Assembly: GCA_031290815.1 (NCBI GenBank)
Contig: JAISLO010000218.1
Span: forward strand, 1 to 14,626
DNA from: Synergistaceae bacterium
GTDB taxonomy: Bacteria > Synergistota > Synergistia > Synergistales > Synergistaceae
Direction of reading: 5' to 3'
DNA: 14,626 bases
The notes beneath the pieces were generated by a model, which saw only the letters and a program-made list of their open reading frames with translations, did no database searches and was not told the DNA's origin. Shown piece after piece: positions 7,614 through 14,273 of this stretch (position 1 is the stretch's first letter; the number at the start of each line of letters is the position of its first letter). The translations under genes and the position numbers were made by a program.

Positions 7614-7883
7614 TCACTGTTCCCGTATCCCCAATCTCTCCATGACCAAGCCCTCGGACTCCAGCGCGTCCAGAAGAGATTCCAGCTCTCCCCTGTAGTC
7701 TCTGGAGAGGAGTACCGACACGAGCCCCCGCTCCGCGTCGTCCGTAACAAGAAACCCTATTCCGTCGTATGAGTCGATCACCCAGCTCAAGTAGCAGATG
7801 TCCTCCCTCCGGACGGCAAGCGAGCATCGGAGCTGTTCGGGCGCGCGGCGGCAGCCTCTCATGTCAGGCGGGCCCTCCGTCAT
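7614..7883 (-). CDS. Small DUF4911-like protein
   Basis: This small 89-residue protein resembles DUF4911 members from memory: a basic N-terminal stretch, then C-S-L-A-V-R-R-E-D-I-C-Y-L-S-W-V-I-D-S-Y-D-G, a hydrophobic strand, V-T-D-D, another strand (LVSVLLS) and a C-terminal helix rich in Leu and Glu. The pattern suggests a compact alpha/beta regulatory or binding domain, with no catalytic motif visible. The ATG at 7883 shares an ATGA with the stop of the upstream peptidase gene, so translation is probably coupled. A longer frame starting at 7922 would overlap that gene by 40 bases and is less likely. Function is unknown; the family assignment is tentative. Confidence 0.75.
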   Translation of the reverse strand: MTEGPPDMRGCRRAPEQLRCSLAVRREDICYLSWVIDSYDGIGFLVTDDAERGLVSVLLSRDYRGELESLLDALESEGLVMERLGIREQ

Positions 7884-9022
7884 ACGATGTACAGCTCGCC
7901 TGAGAACGATCCGGACAGGCATTCGGAACCCATCCCAGTGACGAGATAATCATCCTCCAGCCTCATGCCGCCCCATCCATCCTTGTAAAAAGCGGGCTCC
8001 AGCGTGATTATGTCCCCTTCGGCGAGAACGGAGCTCGATGTCTCGCCCAGTGAGGGAACCTCGTGGATGGAGAGGCCGATCCCGTGTCCGATCCCGTGAA
8101 CAAATGCCGCCCCAAGACCTGCGCTTACCAGGATCGTGCGAGCGGCGGCGTCTATGTCGGATGTTGCGGCGCCGGGGCTTATGAGCGCCGCGGCCTCAGC
8201 CTGCGCCCATTGTATGACGGAATAAAACGAACGGATGTCCTCCGTCGGCTCTCCTATCGAGATCATCCTGGTCAGATCGCAGACATACCCGGCCGCTCTC
8301 GCTCCGAAGTCCACCATCACGATGTCTCCCTCGGCAAATTCCCTGTCCGTGGGAATCGAGTGGGGAAGGCTGGTTCTCCTTCCGCTCGACACCATCACGG
8401 GGATGGGATTCCAAAAACCCCCTCCGCTCGCCTTCAGTTGATATTCAAGCTTTCCGGCAAATTCCCGCTCGCTGATACCGGCCGACGTTTCGGATATCAC
8501 CGACTTGAAGGCATGAGAGGCAATTCTTATGGCTTCCTTGATGCACGCGACCTCCATGCTGCCCTTCCGCCTTCTGAGGTTTGAGATGAGGTATGTGATA
8601 TCCGTGAACTGGGCAGACTCCCCGAGAGTATGCTCGATGATCCTGAACGCTTGAAATGGCATGCTCTTGTAACTAAAAGCTATCCTGCCTAGACCCCTGG
8701 CAAGGATATGGTTGGCCGCTGCGTTCAGCGGACTGCTCCGCTTGACCTCCGTGCATGAGACGACCGTGCACACGCAATCCTCCTTGGCCTGCGACTGATA
8801 TCTGGGATCGACGAACAGGGTTGCCTCGCCGGGCGTCACGACAAGAACGCTCGACGAGCCGATGAAATTGGTCAGATAATATATATCCTCCCAGCCGAAA
8901 CCTTCCTGGCATACGAGGATCAACGCGTCCGACGCGCCCTTTCCGTATTTCGCGAGCTTACCGGCACATCCGAGGAACGATTCGACAGCCTTCAGCCTGA
9001 GGGAGAAGAGGCTCTTGTTCAT
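7880..9022 (-). CDS. M24-family Xaa-Pro aminopeptidase-like metallopeptidase
   Basis: A cytoplasmic dinuclear-metal peptidase of the creatinase/Xaa-Pro aminopeptidase type, which removes an N-terminal residue preceding proline. The 380-residue protein has an N-terminal creatinase-like domain (about 10-140) and a C-terminal pita-bread domain. All five metal ligands are in place: Asp238 (MVDFGA), Asp249 (CDLTR), His313 (GIGHGIG), Glu342 (TLEPAFY) and Glu356 (RLEDDYL). His221 and His320 supply the usual supporting histidines. The ATG at 9022 is one base after the stop of the AIR-synthase-like gene. Its own stop overlaps the next ATG. Substrate preference cannot be settled from sequence; PepP/PepQ-like and related dipeptidases share these motifs. 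Confidence 0.93.
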   Translation of the reverse strand: MNKSLFSLRLKAVESFLGCAGKLAKYGKGASDALILVCQEGFGWEDIYYLTNFIGSSSVLVVTPGEATLFVDPRYQSQAKEDCVCTVVSCTEVKRSSPLNAAANHILARGLGRIAFSYKSMPFQAFRIIEHTLGESAQFTDITYLISNLRRRKGSMEVACIKEAIRIASHAFKSVISETSAGISEREFAGKLEYQLKASGGGFWNPIPVMVSSGRRTSLPHSIPTDREFAEGDIVMVDFGARAAGYVCDLTRMISIGEPTEDIRSFYSVIQWAQAEAAALISPGAATSDIDAAARTILVSAGLGAAFVHGIGHGIGLSIHEVPSLGETSSSVLAEGDIITLEPAFYKDGWGGMRLEDDYLVTGMGSECLSGSFSGELYIV

Positions 9023-9023
9023 A

Positions 9024-10067
9024 TCACGTCATCCCGTCCCTTCTTCTCTTCAGCAGGGGCCAGAGTTCCTCACCTGTCTCCCATATATCCGGAGGGGCGC
9101 TTGCGCCATCCGCACAACCGATGCTGCCCACCACCGCCACGGCAATCTGCGAGTCCCTGAACGCGTCCATGACATTTCCCACGTTCGCGTCCGGCACCAC
9201 CGCAATCATGCTCCCGGACGCAACAAGCCGCAGAGGGTCGAATCCCAGCGATTCGGACGCCCTCCGAGTATACTCGTGCACCGGGAGGGAGTTGGTGTCG
9301 ATACTGGCCGGCATGCCTGAAAGCCTGCAAATCTCGGACAACCCGCCGTAAAAACCGCCCTCCGTGGGGTCGTGCATGAAGGACGAATAATTTCTCAGAA
9401 GCCTGGACTCCGGAAGGACCGACGTCATATCGAACCATCCTTCTATCTCCCGGATCTCGTCGCGCGAAAACGCCGCTTCCAGCAGGTCGGGCCTGTCCGA
9501 GGCGAGTATCGCCATCCCCTCTATGCCGACGTGCTTCGAGACGAGTATCGCGTCGCCGCGCGAGATATCCCCGGCGCTGAACACCCTGTCGGCGGTGCCG
9601 ACCAGGGCCGCGCTGATCACGGGATGCCCGTATCGGTCGTTGAACTCGGTGTGGCCGCCGACTATCGCGATGCCGTTTTCGAGACATTCCTCGTGAATCT
9701 CCCTCATTATCGATGAAACCGCGCGCTCTCCCATCTCGGGCGGCAGAATCAGGGTTACGGTCAAGTAGGCCGGTTCCCCGCCCTTCGAGGCTATGTCGTT
9801 TACGTTGACTCGGACCAGCAGTTTTCCCGCTCCCTTGGACGCGCCGACGATGGGATCCGACGCGATCACCATGAATTTGCCCGAGGGCCATTTTATGATC
9901 GCCGCATCCTCTCCGACGGCCGGGCCGACCAGAACTTCAGGCCTTGGCATTCCCTTGTTTGACAGTACGGAGCGAGCGAGGATATCCGGCGGCAGCTTGC
10001 CGGAGCATGTCACGGGCTCGCCGCCGCCGTGGTCAGTATGGCTCATCGAAGAAAATCCCCTTTTCAT
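9024..10067 (-). CDS. AIR synthase-related (PurM/HypE-superfamily) ATP-binding protein
   Basis: The 347-residue protein belongs to the PurM/SelD/HypE/ThiL superfamily, whose members bind ATP at a dimer interface. Visible motifs: G-K-L-P-P-D-I-L near residue 23, V-G-P-A-V-G-E-D-A-A-I (47-57) with acidic nucleotide/metal residues, S-D-P-I-V-G (70-75), V-N-D-I-A-S-K-G-G-E-P (89-99), G-G-H-T-E (137-141), and a C-terminal A-S-G-S-M-I segment typical of the second half. It lacks the C-terminal cysteine of true HypE and the context of purM or thiL, so I do not assign a reaction. It is the stand-alone AIR-synthase-related type seen in many anaerobes. The ATG overlaps the queH stop (ATGA). A start at the eighth codon (Met8) is also possible. 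Confidence 0.85.
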   Translation of the reverse strand: MKRGFSSMSHTDHGGGEPVTCSGKLPPDILARSVLSNKGMPRPEVLVGPAVGEDAAIIKWPSGKFMVIASDPIVGASKGAGKLLVRVNVNDIASKGGEPAYLTVTLILPPEMGERAVSSIMREIHEECLENGIAIVGGHTEFNDRYGHPVISAALVGTADRVFSAGDISRGDAILVSKHVGIEGMAILASDRPDLLEAAFSRDEIREIEGWFDMTSVLPESRLLRNYSSFMHDPTEGGFYGGLSEICRLSGMPASIDTNSLPVHEYTRRASESLGFDPLRLVASGSMIAVVPDANVGNVMDAFRDSQIAVAVVGSIGCADGASAPPDIWETGEELWPLLKRRRDGMT

Positions 10068-10639
10068 CTTCGCTCGCTGTAAACGCAGCCGCAGTATTTT
10101 TGTCTGTACAGCCCGAACTCCGCGCTCCTCGCGACGGATATCTTGAATCCATCACGCTTTCTCCACACCCTCTCTATCCACGTAACGCCGGCGCGGGCCG
10201 AGGCCCTCGCTCCTATGCCGTTTATCAGACCAGGGTCCTTGTGAGGGCTGATGGTCAATGTTGTGCATAGACCGTCATATCCGCGCTCGGCCGCAAACCG
10301 CGCCGCCGCGCTCAACTGCAGATCGAAGCAGACGGCGCATCCTGTCCCTCCCTCCTGAGACGCGCGCCGGTCGCGCGCCACAGCCGAGGACCACGAACCT
10401 GGATCATACGGGGTTATTTCAACTCCCGCGCCGATGATGCCGGCGAGCTTTAACACCGCGTCCCTCCTGAGCAGCCACTCCCCCAATGGATGTATGTTGC
10501 TTCCGAAAAAGAAGCCGTCGACCTCATGACCCTCTGCCGTCATCTCCGGCCACGGAACAGTGGCGTCCGGAGCGCAGCACACGTGCAGGAGAACGCGGGA
10601 ATTTCGGCTGGGTGACGCGCCGGGCCCGCCCGTCGTCAT
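10064..10639 (-). CDS. queH: Epoxyqueuosine reductase QueH
   Basis: QueH reduces epoxyqueuosine to queuosine at the wobble base of tRNAs with GUN anticodons (His, Asn, Asp, Tyr), the last step of that pathway. It uses an iron-sulfur cluster and is unrelated to QueG. The 191 residues show the family blocks: L-L-H-V-C-C-A-P-D (17-25), N-I-H-P-L-G-E-W-L-L-R-R-D (48-60), C-A-V-C-F (101-105), T-T-L-T-I-S-P-H-K-D (126-135) and Y-C-G-C-V-Y-S (182-188). The first motif ends in Asp rather than the Cys found in many homologues, a variant I recall within the family. The ATG overlaps the trmI stop and follows a GGGGGA site. About 13 extra N-terminal residues precede the core. It pairs with trmI as a tRNA-modification couple. 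Confidence 0.93.
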   Translation of the reverse strand: MTTGGPGASPSRNSRVLLHVCCAPDATVPWPEMTAEGHEVDGFFFGSNIHPLGEWLLRRDAVLKLAGIIGAGVEITPYDPGSWSSAVARDRRASQEGGTGCAVCFDLQLSAAARFAAERGYDGLCTTLTISPHKDPGLINGIGARASARAGVTWIERVWRKRDGFKISVARSAEFGLYRQKYCGCVYSERR

Positions 10640-11514
10640 CCGTCCCCCATGCCGCCTGGCATCTCGCCTTCGGGCCTTTTTTCCGGCCCCGGTTCCGTCT
10701 GTTCTTCATGTTCTCCGGGCGCGGGAGCGTCATCTTCGGTCACAGTCAGAGGCCTGGCCTTCGCGGCAAAGATGAGAAAGCCGGTGTGAGCCGTCATCAT
10801 ATCGTCCGGCCTGATCCTGTCTGGCTCGGTTTTGAAGTACCTGAGCAGCAGTTCCAGGACCTGCGCGTCGACGAAATGGTGTTCCCTCAGGGCGATCAGA
10901 GTTTTCTCCACCTGGTTGAAGGTCGGCACCAAAACGCCAAGGCGGTGTCCCCCCGCGAGGGCGTTGCTCGCCGCCCCTATGAAATCCCACGGATTCCGCA
11001 CATCGAGGAACACGGCTTCCGCGTTTCGTTCGTCGAAGCCCTCCCGGATGTCCCGGACCTTGAACTCGATTCTGTGGCGGACTCCCCAGCGTTCCGCGTT
11101 GCTCTCAGCGAGTTTGGAGAACTCCTCTCTCCTGTCGTATGTGACCACCCTGCCGGTATCCCCGACGAAGTGAGCGAAGACACAGGTCAGCCCTCCCGAT
11201 CCCGTGCCGCACTCGACGACCAGCGCGCCCGGCCCGAAGTTGAGGTGCTGAATAATAAAACCGCTGTCCTTTGGGAAAACCACCTGCGTCTGCCGTTTTA
11301 TCCTTCTCGCGTACTCGCCGACGGACGGGCGGAGGATGAAAAAAGGTTCCCCCTTGTTGGTTCTTATCACGTCCCCATACTCCATGCCAATAATGTCGTC
11401 GTGCCTTATCTGCCCTAGGTGACTTCCCTGCGTCGATCCTGGACTCAGCCGCACGAGAAACGAGTCGCCCTTTGCAGGAGACCACAGAAATACCAAGCCG
11501 CCCGCGGAGAGCAC
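10636..11514 (-). CDS. trmI: tRNA (adenine-58-N1)-methyltransferase TrmI
   Basis: This SAM-dependent enzyme methylates N1 of A58 in the T-loop of tRNAs, stabilising the tRNA elbow. An N-terminal beta domain (5-60) is followed by R-I-K-R-Q-T-Q-V-V-F-P-K-D (71-83). The SAM-binding motif is E-C-G-T-G-S-G-G-L-T (101-110), the catalytic region F-L-D-V-R-N-P-W (169-176), and the conserved end R-P-D-D-M-M-x-x-H-T-G-F-L (235-247). Residues 257-292 form a Pro/Glu/Gly-rich tail that looks disordered and is not part of the fold. The GTG at 11514 places the LVFLW strand at the expected distance from the start, although its ribosome site is weak. It is the first gene of the eight-gene operon, and its stop overlaps the queH ATG. 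Confidence 0.93.
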   Translation of the reverse strand: MLSAGGLVFLWSPAKGDSFLVRLSPGSTQGSHLGQIRHDDIIGMEYGDVIRTNKGEPFFILRPSVGEYARRIKRQTQVVFPKDSGFIIQHLNFGPGALVVECGTGSGGLTCVFAHFVGDTGRVVTYDRREEFSKLAESNAERWGVRHRIEFKVRDIREGFDERNAEAVFLDVRNPWDFIGAASNALAGGHRLGVLVPTFNQVEKTLIALREHHFVDAQVLELLLRYFKTEPDRIRPDDMMTAHTGFLIFAAKARPLTVTEDDAPAPGEHEEQTEPGPEKRPEGEMPGGMGDG

Positions 11515-11590
11515 TAGAACACGCGCCCCATCGCCGGTTCGGCGGAAAAATTCATCAACCCCGCAAGAAATTTGTCTTCGCTCAACTCTA

Positions 11591-11605
11591 CCTCTCCCCG
11601 AGAGG
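11591..11605 (-). promoter_or_regulatory. Hairpin in the trmI operon leader
   Basis: CCTCTC (11591-11596) and GAGAGG (11600-11605) pair perfectly around a three-base loop in the predicted leader, about 75 bases before the trmI GTG. No poly-U follows on the minus strand, so it is a leader stem rather than a terminator. The function is unknown. Confidence 0.4.
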
Positions 11606-11652
11606 GCTTAGCGCCCCGGCTCTTTGTCAACCTGATTATTCTACCACAATAT

Positions 11653-11682
11653 ATTTTATGAGAATCGGGTTGTCTCAGACAA
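11653..11682 (-). promoter_or_regulatory. Candidate promoter of the trmI-thiN operon
   Basis: TTGTCT (11682-11677) and TAAAAT (11658-11653) are 18 bases apart on the minus strand, predicting a leader of about 130 bases. The -35 box lies inside an inverted repeat (GTTGTC at 11669-11674, GACAAC at 11678-11683, loop TCA) that could be an operator. A second -10-like box TAGAAT (11643-11638) and an orphan TTGACA (11630-11625) lie just downstream, so the exact start is uncertain. Confidence 0.5.
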
Positions 11683-11888
11683 CAAACCCGAGGCGGCGAG
11701 CCTGCGGCTCACTCAACGAATCGGATCGCTAAGTATCTGCTATACTCGCGAGCGGATAGATTTACCAACACTCATTCGCATGTCCGGAAGACTACCGCGT
11801 CTGTCTTCGCCGGCCTCTGCAGGATTAAACACACGCACAATTGAACCAATGGTACGCGACGTGCCGTGTAGTATGGGTTGTGTGGTCG

Positions 11889-11916
11889 GTAGGGGCGAAT
11901 AATTATTCGCCCCTAC
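11889..11916. repeat. Perfect 28-bp palindrome
   Basis: The half-site GTAGGGGCGAATAA (11889-11902) is followed with no gap by its exact reverse complement (11903-11916). A degenerate ATTCGCCCC copy follows at 11922-11930. It lies near the middle of the MITE-like element and can extrude as a cruciform or fold as an RNA hairpin. Palindromes with GTAGGGGCG ends recur in unrelated bacterial genomes as far as I recall, so it may be a dispersed repeat inserted in the element. Confidence 0.85.
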
Positions 11917-11950
11917 ACCCACATTCGCCCCATTATTCAATCCTTCCTAC

Positions 11951-11974
11951 GGAAATAGATTCGCCTCTATTTCC
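11951..11974. repeat. Inverted repeat with 9-bp perfect arms
   Basis: GGAAATAGA (11951-11959) and TCTATTTCC (11966-11974) are exact complements around the loop TTCGCC. It lies 34 bases from the 28-bp palindrome within the same element. Neither side carries a U-tract, so it is a structural repeat rather than a terminator. Confidence 0.7.
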
Positions 11975-12115
11975 ATCGTTCGTTGTGATCGAAGATCATG
12001 ACCAGTTACCATGCGATTAGGCTGCTTTGTGCAAGGAGTTTTCGCTTTCTGGCAAATATATCCGCTCGCGAGTATAATACTTAAAATATATAACGCTTGC
12101 CCCAGATTACCATTG

Positions 12116-12150
12116 AAAAGCGCGAGGGAATTAAAATCCTCCCCTCGCGC
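12116..12150 (-). terminator. Terminator of the surface-protein gene
   Basis: On the minus strand GCGCGAGGG (12150-12142) pairs over 9 bp with CCCTCGCGC (12128-12120), with a 13-base loop, followed by TTTT (12119-12116). It lies 40 bases after the stop of the surface-protein gene and outside the MITE-like element. A strong GC-rich stem with a short U-tract. Confidence 0.8.
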
Positions 12151-12189
12151 GCTTGCAATATCGTAATATCGGTTCTTATCTTTCCCGGA

Positions 12190-14142
12190 TTACGCTCCCC
12201 TGCGGCGGATCATAGCGCAGATCACTCCTGCTGCGGCGAGGCCAAACGCGCCTGTGCTGCAACCGCCGCCGGAGCCTGAATCGGTCTTGTCGTCATTGTC
12301 GTTGTTGTTGGGGGGCGTTTTTTCACGCTTTAGCGCGGAGGCGATCTGCGCCACAGCGCGGCCGTCCTCATTGCCGTCGTAGATGGTCAGTATGCCGGCC
12401 TCGGTGAGCACCACATTGCCGAAGGCCTTGGCGGCCCCTCTGGCCGCCCCTGGGGCATTGCTGTCAACCACATCTCCGTCGACTATGACTACAGGGAAGT
12501 CGATCTTTGCCTCAGCATTGTCGAATGTGACCACATCAGGGAATTCGGTCACCAGATCGACTGCATCGCCCTCGTCGGGGCGTATGATAACCTCGTAACT
12601 CTCCTTGAATGTGTCGATGCTGTCCGGCGTCGGAAGCGTCTCTCCGCCTAAGGACGCCGCGTTGACCGGGAGGGATATCGAGGACGCGAGAAGCAGCGCG
12701 TTGCCCTTCTCAGCAAGGTCAGCGCTGACGGACACGGCGGCCGAAGCGCGGTTTTGGAGGTCAACATCCTCACTGAGGGCCGAGGAGTTGGTCGTTACGC
12801 TGTCGGATTTGAGGTTCTCAACCTTTTCGCTCGATATGCTCAGTTCCTTCTGCAGGCTGTCCTTCGCCTTTGTCTCGTCTGCTTCCAGAATACTGCCCAA
12901 TATGGCGGGCTGTTCGTCGCCGGCCGGGTTCACATAGTAATTCCACTCGTAGAAGACATGCGCGTTGTTTTCCGGGCTGATCCCGCTGTCATATTTGAAT
13001 CGCAGCTGGAAGAAGTGAATGTCCTCGATCGGCCTTATCACTTCCCCATCGTAAGACCATCTTATACCCTCCGATGGGAACTTATAGCTCATCTTGAGCT
13101 CTTCTCCCTCGTCGAAGTATTTGGTGAATTTCGTTGCGTAATCGTCGTGTTCATACCTGTCCTCCTCGCCGATAAAGGCTATTTCATACTTATCAACGCG
13201 CCAGACGTCATTTACGGCGCTCTTTTTGAGCGTCACGGAAGGGTTGGAGGCGTCTACGAAGCGGAGTTCGAACCCGTCGACCTTGCCCTCGGCGTTCTTT
13301 GTCAGCTCCACATAGGGCGCACACTTCAACTGTTCCGCAGTCGTGCGCACCTTTGGGAACGGGCCCGACATATTGATGGTATCGCTCTCATCATTGCTAT
13401 AGACGAAACGCTGTCCGCTGAAGGTCGTCTCGTTAGGAAAAAACACCTCCAATTTTTTGCCGTCAACTTCTTCGACTGTACTTCCACTACCGTATGGAGC
13501 AAACTCGTCTGCTATATAAAAGGTGTTTCCAACATGAGTGCCTGAGTATGTTATTTCACCCTTTGCCTCCTCCTCGACATAATAGTATTTCAATGTCAGG
13601 TTTTCCGGGAGGTCTGGGAGGGTTATCTTTCCGTTGGCCAGGGAATTGTTCACAGGATCATAGATATTTACGTTGAGGCCGGCGTCTAAACCCCTTGGCG
13701 TTTTACCTTCGGAAGATGAGAGGATGGTCTTGCCTTCGTTGTCCATATAGGCAAACGTGGTATGCCCTAAGTTTACATAATTGCTACTATCAAAAACGTC
13801 CAAGTTGTCTGCTGGGGCGTCTGGGAGGACAGGGCCTGGTTTCGGTTCGCCGTCGTCGGTATCTGGCAACGCGGGAGTCGGGCCGCCGTCGTCGGTATCT
13901 GGCAATGCTGGCGTCGGTTCGCCGTCGTCGAGATCCGGCAATGCTGGCGTTGGATCACCGTCGTCGAGATCGGGCAATGCGGGCGTCGGATCGCCGTCGT
14001 CGGTATCTGGCAATGCGGGCACCAGAGTGCTGTCGTCGGGACCTGGCAATGCGGGCTCCTCGCCAAACGCAGCTGCGGAGAGGAGCAGGGCTGTGATCAG
14101 AACCGTGAGGAACAGTAACATTGACTTTCTGTTTTTCATCAT
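12190..14142 (-). CDS. Secreted Synergist-CTERM surface protein with acidic tandem repeats
   Basis: A 650-residue exported protein of unknown function. Residues 1-27 form a Sec signal peptide (basic start, hydrophobic core, A-A-A-F-G before the likely cut). Residues 31-102 are six 12-residue repeats of the type A-L-P-D-T-D-D-G-D-P-T-P, the first degenerate, making an acidic, proline-rich stalk. A large beta-rich region follows (115-590) with no motif I recognise. The end (627-650) has a Gly/Ser linker, G-G-G-C-S, a short hydrophobic helix and a final R-R-R, matching the Synergist-CTERM sorting signal; this predicts processing and surface display. The start is supported by GGAGG 6 bases upstream; a second ATG follows directly. 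It is a single-gene unit with its own promoter and terminator. It could be an adhesin, S-layer-associated or binding protein. Confidence 0.93.
   Translation of the reverse strand: MMKNRKSMLLFLTVLITALLLSAAAFGEEPALPGPDDSTLVPALPDTDDGDPTPALPDLDDGDPTPALPDLDDGEPTPALPDTDDGGPTPALPDTDDGEPKPGPVLPDAPADNLDVFDSSNYVNLGHTTFAYMDNEGKTILSSSEGKTPRGLDAGLNVNIYDPVNNSLANGKITLPDLPENLTLKYYYVEEEAKGEITYSGTHVGNTFYIADEFAPYGSGSTVEEVDGKKLEVFFPNETTFSGQRFVYSNDESDTINMSGPFPKVRTTAEQLKCAPYVELTKNAEGKVDGFELRFVDASNPSVTLKKSAVNDVWRVDKYEIAFIGEEDRYEHDDYATKFTKYFDEGEELKMSYKFPSEGIRWSYDGEVIRPIEDIHFFQLRFKYDSGISPENNAHVFYEWNYYVNPAGDEQPAILGSILEADETKAKDSLQKELSISSEKVENLKSDSVTTNSSALSEDVDLQNRASAAVSVSADLAEKGNALLLASSISLPVNAASLGGETLPTPDSIDTFKESYEVIIRPDEGDAVDLVTEFPDVVTFDNAEAKIDFPVVIVDGDVVDSNAPGAARGAAKAFGNVVLTEAGILTIYDGNEDGRAVAQIASALKREKTPPNNNDNDDKTDSGSGGGCSTGAFGLAAAGVICAMIRRRGA
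13837..14052 (-). repeat. Six 36-bp tandem repeats inside the surface-protein gene
   Basis: Codons 31-102 consist of six 36-base units. Five are close copies differing mainly at Thr/Leu and at the Asp/Glu/Gly codon; the unit nearest the signal peptide is degenerate. As the unit is a multiple of three, gain or loss of copies keeps the frame and changes stalk length. The same periodicity keeps several other frames open here; those are not genes. Confidence 0.92.
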
Positions 14143-14181
14143 AACAATCCTCCAATTTTGATGTGTTTTACGACTCGCTAA

Positions 14182-14210
14182 ATATTAGATTAACAGCCCG
14201 CCCTTGTCAA
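14182..14210 (-). promoter_or_regulatory. Strong sigma70-type promoter of the surface-protein gene
   Basis: TTGACA (14210-14205) and TAATAT (14187-14182) are exactly 17 bases apart on the minus strand, giving a leader of about 35 bases before the ATG. The -35 is perfect and the -10 matches 5 of 6. The GGAGG ribosome site is also near-ideal, so high expression is expected. Confidence 0.85.
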
Positions 14211-14273
14211 TCACCCAACGGCCCAACGAGCAACTAAACCACCTATCCCAGATAAACTGGAAAAGCAACTTTC

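Larger units (their letters stand above)
11741..12076. mobile_element. MITE-like element with 27-bp terminal inverted repeats
   Basis: The left end (11741-11767) begins TATACTCGCGAGCGGATA. The right end, read in reverse complement (12076-12050), begins with the same 18 bases, and over 27 positions 25 match. The 336-base interior has no credible gene and is rich in hairpins. Both ends start with TA, compatible with the TA target duplication of IS630/Tc1-mariner transposons, and a further inverted AAGTAT/ATACTT pair flanks them (11731-11736, 12077-12082). A non-autonomous element mobilised in trans is the simplest reading. Alternatively the ends are paired protein-binding sites. No transposase is in the window. 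Confidence 0.6.

Noticed and set aside
10486..11418. A 310-codon open frame on the plus strand opposite trmI and queH
   Set aside because: Both strands of two well-conserved genes would have to code. The translation is Arg/Pro-rich without a known motif and lacks a clear ribosome site.
11740..11940. A 66-codon minus-strand frame in the MITE-like element
   Set aside because: It begins near the palindrome, ends in the terminal repeat, lacks a ribosome site and has no resemblance to a transposase or other protein.
13837..14052. CRISPR-like array at the 36-bp repeats
   Set aside because: The repeats abut with no spacers and encode an in-frame protein repeat, so they are a coding tandem repeat.
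13695..14161. Several long open frames on both strands across the surface-protein repeats
   Set aside because: A 36-bp unit keeps any stop-free frame open in every copy. They give low-complexity peptides and have no independent support.
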